Source: UMGS1002 sp964463325
GTDB taxonomy: Bacteria > Bacillota > Clostridia > Oscillospirales > CAG-272
DNA: 9,377 nt
Direction: 5' to 3'
Assembly: GCA_964463325.1 (NCBI GenBank)
Contig: CAYXBY010000058.1
Span: forward strand, 1 to 9,377
Below, piece by piece: positions 6,050 to 9,377 of the stretch. The first letter of the stretch is position 1, and each line of letters starts with the position of its first letter. The position numbers and the translations under genes were made by a program. The notes beneath the pieces are model-generated. The model worked only from the letters and a program-made list of their open reading frames with translations. It was not told the DNA's origin and did no database searches.

Positions 6050-6108
6050 AACGCGCGCAGCATGACGCTACCAGCAGCTGCGCTGCGTCAGCTCTGAAGG
6101 TGAAAAAT

Positions 6109-6969
6109 ATGTGGATACTGTTTGCGTTCGGCTCGGCGTTTTTCGCCGGCATCACCTCAATTCTTGCCAAATGCGGCATTAAGAAGACAGATTCGACCGT
6201 CGCCACCGCCATTCGCACGGTGGTCGTGCTGGCTATGTCCGCGCTCATGGTGGCCATTGTCGGCAGCTTCGGCAGCATTGCCAAAATCAGCGCCAGAACA
6301 TGGATTTTCCTTGTCCTGTCCGGACTTTCGACCGGCGCCTCCTGGCTGTGCTACTTCCGCGCACTTCAGCTGGGCGAGATAAACCGCGTTGTTCCCATAG
6401 ATAAATCCAGTACCGTGCTGACAATGCTGCTGGCATTTATTATTCTCGGCGAGCCCATGACATGGCTTGATGCCGTCTGCATCATCATGATCGGCGCTGG
6501 AACACTACTCATGATAGAGAAAAAGCCCTCATCCGGTGAGCCGCACCGCGGGCATTCGTGGCTTATTTTTGCCTGCCTGTCGGCGCTTTTCGCCGCGCTG
6601 ACCTCCATTTTCGGCAAGCTGGGCATTGAAGGGGTGGAATCAAATCTCGGAACCATGCTTCGCACCGCCGTAGTGCTGCTGGCCTCCTGGGGCATGGTGC
6701 TCATAACTCGAAAGGGCGGCGAGGTGCGCCGCATACCGCGCCGGGAGCTGGGCTTTATCTGCCTCTCGGGGCTTGCAACCGGCGCCTCCTGGCTGTGCTA
6801 TTACAAGGCGCTGCGCGACGGCCCTGCCAGTGTGGTCGTGCCGATAGACAAGCTCAGCATACTTGTCACCGTCGCATTCTCCTGCATCGTTTTTCGCGAA
6901 AAGCTGACAGCACGCTCTGTCTCCGGGCTGGTGCTTATCGTCGCCGGCACACTTTTGCTGCTCGTGTGA
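6109..6969 (+). CDS. EamA-domain drug/metabolite transporter (DMT superfamily)
   Basis: This 286-residue inner-membrane protein has two EamA repeats, about 3-136 and 152-286, each with about five hydrophobic helices, giving roughly ten in all. The repeats are clearly alike: SGLSTGASWLCY (71-82) matches SGLATGASWLCY (220-231), and VPIDK recurs at 95-99 and 244-248. A short polar linker (EKKPSSGEPHRGH, 137-149) joins them. This motif set is typical of the roughly 140-residue single-unit EamA proteins (COG2510-like), so the gene looks like two such units fused. I start it at ATG 6109, which has GAAGGTG (6096-6102) 6 bases upstream. The GTG at 6100 would add three residues but lies within that site. 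It probably exports or imports a small metabolite; the substrate is unknown. It has its own promoter and is separated from the next gene by 122 bases without a convincing terminator. Confidence 0.85.
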   Translation: MWILFAFGSAFFAGITSILAKCGIKKTDSTVATAIRTVVVLAMSALMVAIVGSFGSIAKISARTWIFLVLSGLSTGASWLCYFRALQLGEINRVVPIDKSSTVLTMLLAFIILGEPMTWLDAVCIIMIGAGTLLMIEKKPSSGEPHRGHSWLIFACLSALFAALTSIFGKLGIEGVESNLGTMLRTAVVLLASWGMVLITRKGGEVRRIPRRELGFICLSGLATGASWLCYYKALRDGPASVVVPIDKLSILVTVAFSCIVFREKLTARSVSGLVLIVAGTLLLLV

Positions 6970-7026
6970 CCTCGCGGAGGACAATATCCATAGCAAAAAG
7001 CTATATGAATGATCGAAAACAAGTAT

Positions 7027-7055
7027 TTGACAATTATATTTAACTATGATAAAAT
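7027..7055 (+). promoter_or_regulatory. Sigma-A promoter of the SGNH/GLUG lipoprotein gene
   Basis: TTGACA (7027-7032), a 17-base spacer and TAAAAT (7050-7055), with TG at 7047-7048 giving an extended -10 (TGnTAAAAT). ATGAT (7046-7050) and ATCAT (7059-7063) form a loose dyad over the -10 and start region. The expected start is near 7062. Confidence 0.8.
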
Positions 7056-7091
7056 TAGATCATCACAAAGCCTTAAGGAGAAAAACATCCC

Positions 7092-9218
7092 ATGCTGAAA
7101 CAAAATATCCGTCGCGGGCTGGCGCTGCTGATGGCACTGCTGATGGTCTCGGTTCCGCTCGCGGGCTGCGCCGGCAGCGGCGACGGCGAGGGAACGAGCG
7201 ACACATCAACGTCATCGCAGTCCCCGGCTCAATCCACCCCTGACACCACCCCTGCGGACACCACCGCGCCGTCCCCTGCGGACACCTCCACATCGACCAA
7301 AGATCCCGAAAGTGAGAAAAAAACCTTGCGTGTACTTTTCATTGGCAACAGCCTGACCTACTATAACGACATGCCTGCCATCGTCATGGCGCTCGGCCGC
7401 GCCGCCGGACGGGACATATACACCAAAAAGGTGACCGCCGGCAGCTCCACCATGTGCCAGCAGACGTCGAGCACTACCGAGATCGGTCGTGGCGTCGAGG
7501 AGGCGCTGCGTGAGAAGTGGGACTATGTCGTCATCCAGCCCTCTCGCCGCATCACGGACAAGGAGACCACCGTCAAAACGGCTGAGCTCGCTGCCGGACG
7601 CCTGCTCGACGAGCGCATAAAGGCTACCGGCGCCAAGACTGTAATTTACGGCACCTGGGGCAACAACACCGGCAATTCGGGCATTTACGTCATGAATTCC
7701 GACGGCGTCAACGCCTCCAAAAAGGGCACGTTTGACATCTCGCGCGCCGACCACAACGTCTATATGCAGTCCGTCGCCCGCGAATTTGCGACAATGCTGG
7801 ACGCTCCCATGGTGGACGGCGCCGCGCTGTTTGATTTTGTCGTCAAAAACCAGCCCGCCATCAATCTTTACTACTCCGACGAGCGGCATCCCTCGCTTTA
7901 CGGCTCGTATGCCATCGCCTGCGCGTTTTACGCCTTCCTTTACAACGAGTCCTCCGCCCAGGCGGCTGCCGCGCATCTCGGCGGTGTCGAGCCCGAGGTG
8001 GCACAGCTGCTCTCGGCCGTGGCCGACCACATCGTTCTCGGCAGCGCCGCGCCGACTGACCGCGTCATCCCCGGTGGCAGCGCCGTATCGAATGTGACGG
8101 TCGAGCCGGTTGAGTGGAGCGGCTCGGGCAGCCAGAATGACCCGTATATCATTGCGTCATCGGGCAATTTCATGTATTTTGTATCGCTGGCGGGCAAGGG
8201 TGAGAGCTTTGCCGGCAAGTACATTAAGCAGACCGCCGACGTTGACCTCAAGGGCGGCGAGCTGGCGCCCATCGGCGTGGCTGCGCCCTTTGCCGGCAGC
8301 TATGACGGCGGTGGTCACGAGATATCCGATCTCAGCGTGACCGGCACCGGCAACACCGGGCTGTTTGCCGAGGCAATTGGGGCGTCCATTAGCGGTATCG
8401 TGGTGGCCAACGCCACCTTTAAGGGCGCATATACCGGCGCCATCGTCGGAAGCGCCACCGGCGGAACCGTGGTCTCTGACTGCGTGGTGCTGACAAGCTC
8501 CAGCGTTGAGGGCAGCGCCCGCGTGGGCGGCATTGTCGGCAATTTGCTGGGCTCGACCGTCTCGCGCTGCGTCAATTACACGACCGCGCTGGTCAAATCC
8601 ACCTCGGACAGCTGCTATGTCGGCGGCATCGTCGGCCTGGCGGCGGACGGCAGCCTGATCGAGCTGTGCTACAACAGCGGCGAGATAACCGTCGACTGCT
8701 CCGCGGCCAAGAAAAACGGCTGTGCGGGCGGCATTCTCGGCTGTGACGGCACCACTAACGGCGGCTCGGCCAATGTGGCACGCTGCGTCAACACCGGAAC
8801 TGTGTTCTTCACCTACGGCGGCTCGAATGCCGCACGCGGCTACACCGGCGGTATCGTCGGCCGCGCGACCAACAGCAAAAAGGCCTCGAAATTCAGCGAT
8901 TGCTACAACACCGGCAGCATAGTCAACAACAGCACCAACAAGTCCTACACGCCCGGCATTGGGCAGATATGCGGCGTTTTTGTCAACGTCTGCGCCACAC
9001 TCGACAACTGCTTCGGACTGGATACCGTCAGTGCCGAGCTGGCCACCAAATACGGTCCCGACAGCCGCTACTCGAATTACGTGGCCGGTAAGGAGGGCGG
9101 AAACTTCTCCGATTCGCAGTATTTCCGCCTCAATGAGCGTCTCGGACTCAAAAACGAGACCCAAATGGCCGCCGCGATCGCCGAGATCACAGCCAACATC
9201 CCCGCGCTGGCGCGGTAA
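7092..9218 (+). CDS. Surface lipoprotein: SGNH-hydrolase domain plus GLUG-type repeats
   Basis: This 708-residue exported lipoprotein has the lipobox L23-A-G-C26. A Ser/Thr/Pro/Asp-rich linker (about 28-76) follows. The SGNH/GDSL-like hydrolase domain (about 78-287, resembling DUF4886) has block I FIGNSLTY (83-90, nucleophile S87), WDYVVIQPS (143-151), GTWGNN (187-192), and block V D263-E-R-H266. Such domains usually remove acyl or acetyl groups from glycans. The lead-in GSGSQNDPYII (344-354) and SYDGGGHEISDLSV (403-416) is typical of the start of GLUG beta-helix regions. Repeats containing GAIVG, GGIVG or GGILG follow at 449-453, 479-483, 511-515, 546-550 and 586-590, with CVN/CYN motifs. 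Many Cys recur between about 464 and 640. The ATG has AAGGAG (7075-7080) 11 bases upstream, somewhat far. A glycan deacetylase or a surface adhesin is likely; the substrate is unknown. Confidence 0.82.
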   Translation: MLKQNIRRGLALLMALLMVSVPLAGCAGSGDGEGTSDTSTSSQSPAQSTPDTTPADTTAPSPADTSTSTKDPESEKKTLRVLFIGNSLTYYNDMPAIVMALGRAAGRDIYTKKVTAGSSTMCQQTSSTTEIGRGVEEALREKWDYVVIQPSRRITDKETTVKTAELAAGRLLDERIKATGAKTVIYGTWGNNTGNSGIYVMNSDGVNASKKGTFDISRADHNVYMQSVAREFATMLDAPMVDGAALFDFVVKNQPAINLYYSDERHPSLYGSYAIACAFYAFLYNESSAQAAAAHLGGVEPEVAQLLSAVADHIVLGSAAPTDRVIPGGSAVSNVTVEPVEWSGSGSQNDPYIIASSGNFMYFVSLAGKGESFAGKYIKQTADVDLKGGELAPIGVAAPFAGSYDGGGHEISDLSVTGTGNTGLFAEAIGASISGIVVANATFKGAYTGAIVGSATGGTVVSDCVVLTSSSVEGSARVGGIVGNLLGSTVSRCVNYTTALVKSTSDSCYVGGIVGLAADGSLIELCYNSGEITVDCSAAKKNGCAGGILGCDGTTNGGSANVARCVNTGTVFFTYGGSNAARGYTGGIVGRATNSKKASKFSDCYNTGSIVNNSTNKSYTPGIGQICGVFVNVCATLDNCFGLDTVSAELATKYGPDSRYSNYVAGKEGGNFSDSQYFRLNERLGLKNETQMAAAIAEITANIPALAR
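7249..7286 (+). repeat. Short in-frame repeat in the lipoprotein linker
   Basis: CCCCTGCGGACACC occurs at 7249-7262 and 7273-7286, a 24-base (8-codon) period that encodes PADT-centred units of the Thr/Ser/Pro/Asp-rich spacer. It keeps the frame, so copy-number change would alter spacer length without breaking the gene. Confidence 0.6.
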
Positions 9219-9227
9219 TATGCTTTG

Positions 9228-9367
9228 CGGGGCTCTGCCCCGGAACCCCGGCAGGGGACTTTTGAAAAAGTCCCCTGCACCCCCAAAACTTTTAAACAGC
9301 TTCGCGGGAGAACGCAAAAATTCCGGTTAAGGTGACGAACGCTTTGGACGTTCTCAACCTTAACCGG
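9228..9367. repeat. Multi-hairpin intergenic element, relative of the one at 2466-2629
   Basis: Ten bases after the lipoprotein stop begins a run of hairpins: CGGGGC/GCCCCG (9228-9242), GCAGGGGACTTTT/AAAAGTCCCCTGC (9251-9278), and CCGGTTAAGGT/ACCTTAACCGG (9323-9367) with an inner GAACG/CGTTC. Linking segments GGAACCCC and ACCCCCAAAACTTTT match the order and style of the element at 2466-2629. The last stem is followed by ATTTCTTCTT, so it could also act as a terminator for the lipoprotein gene. The window ends before a right boundary can be seen. Confidence 0.65.
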
Positions 9368-9377
9368 ATTTCTTCTT

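Noticed and set aside
6985..7005. Hairpin CATAGC-AAAA-GCTATATG region after the transporter gene as a terminator
   Set aside because: The stem is only about 5 bp (ATAGC/GCTAT) and no U-run follows.
8157..9317. A 386-residue open frame antisense to the GLUG repeats; similar long frames at 3278-4534 (minus) and 1350-2462 (plus)
   Set aside because: Each lies opposite a gene with clear family motifs and shows low-complexity Gly/Ala/Val/Arg composition without a domain. They are explained by third-position GC bias.
1..9377. tRNA, rRNA, transposase or phage genes
   Set aside because: No cloverleaf-like, ribosomal, transposase, integrase or structural phage signal was seen on either strand; this was by eye, without covariance models.

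Overview
The window looks like chromosomal DNA from a GC-rich anaerobic Clostridia-type bacterium, probably an uncultured gut Oscillospiraceae/Ruminococcaceae relative. The signs are strong AAGGAG-type ribosome binding sites, near-consensus housekeeping promoters (TTGAC[A/T], 17-base spacer, TATAAT-like), lipoproteins with Thr/Ser/Pro/Asp-rich linkers, a Cys-type sulfatase and hairpin-rich intergenic repeats. TGA is used as stop. The taxonomic call is inference from style, not from a marker gene.

Layout. Positions 1-110 hold a GC-rich 27-base tandem repeat and a long inverted repeat, downstream of a leftward operon. That operon (111-2441, minus strand) encodes a GH27 alpha-galactosidase, a small zinc-ribbon protein and a 2-dehydro-3-deoxygalactonokinase (dgoK), joined by 4- and 17-base overlaps. 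Between 2442 and 2809 there is no gene. This stretch holds a roughly 164-base palindromic element that lies in the operon's 5' leader, two divergent consensus promoters, and a stem-loop just before the next gene. Rightward follow a Cys-type sulfatase (2810-4342), a solute-binding lipoprotein (4422-5942), a two-repeat EamA/DMT transporter (6109-6969) and a large lipoprotein with an SGNH-hydrolase domain followed by GLUG-type repeats (7092-9218). The right end (9219-9377) holds a second element built like the one at 2466-2629.

Working together. The set suggests glycan scavenging. The solute-binding lipoprotein would capture an oligosaccharide outside the cell. The surface SGNH/GLUG lipoprotein might deacylate or bind glycans. 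The alpha-galactosidase and sulfatase carry no signal peptide and should act in the cytoplasm on imported material. DgoK would feed 2-dehydro-3-deoxygalactonate into central metabolism. The divergent promoters suggest that alpha-galactosidase and sulfatase are controlled together. A sulfated galactose-rich glycan is a reasonable hypothesis, but no transporter permease, no sulfatase-maturing enzyme and no DgoK partner aldolase or dehydratase lies in the window.

No clearly new defence, mobile or secretion system was found. The best leads are the multi-hairpin intergenic elements, the coupled zinc-ribbon gene, the fused half-transporter and the SGNH-GLUG lipoprotein.
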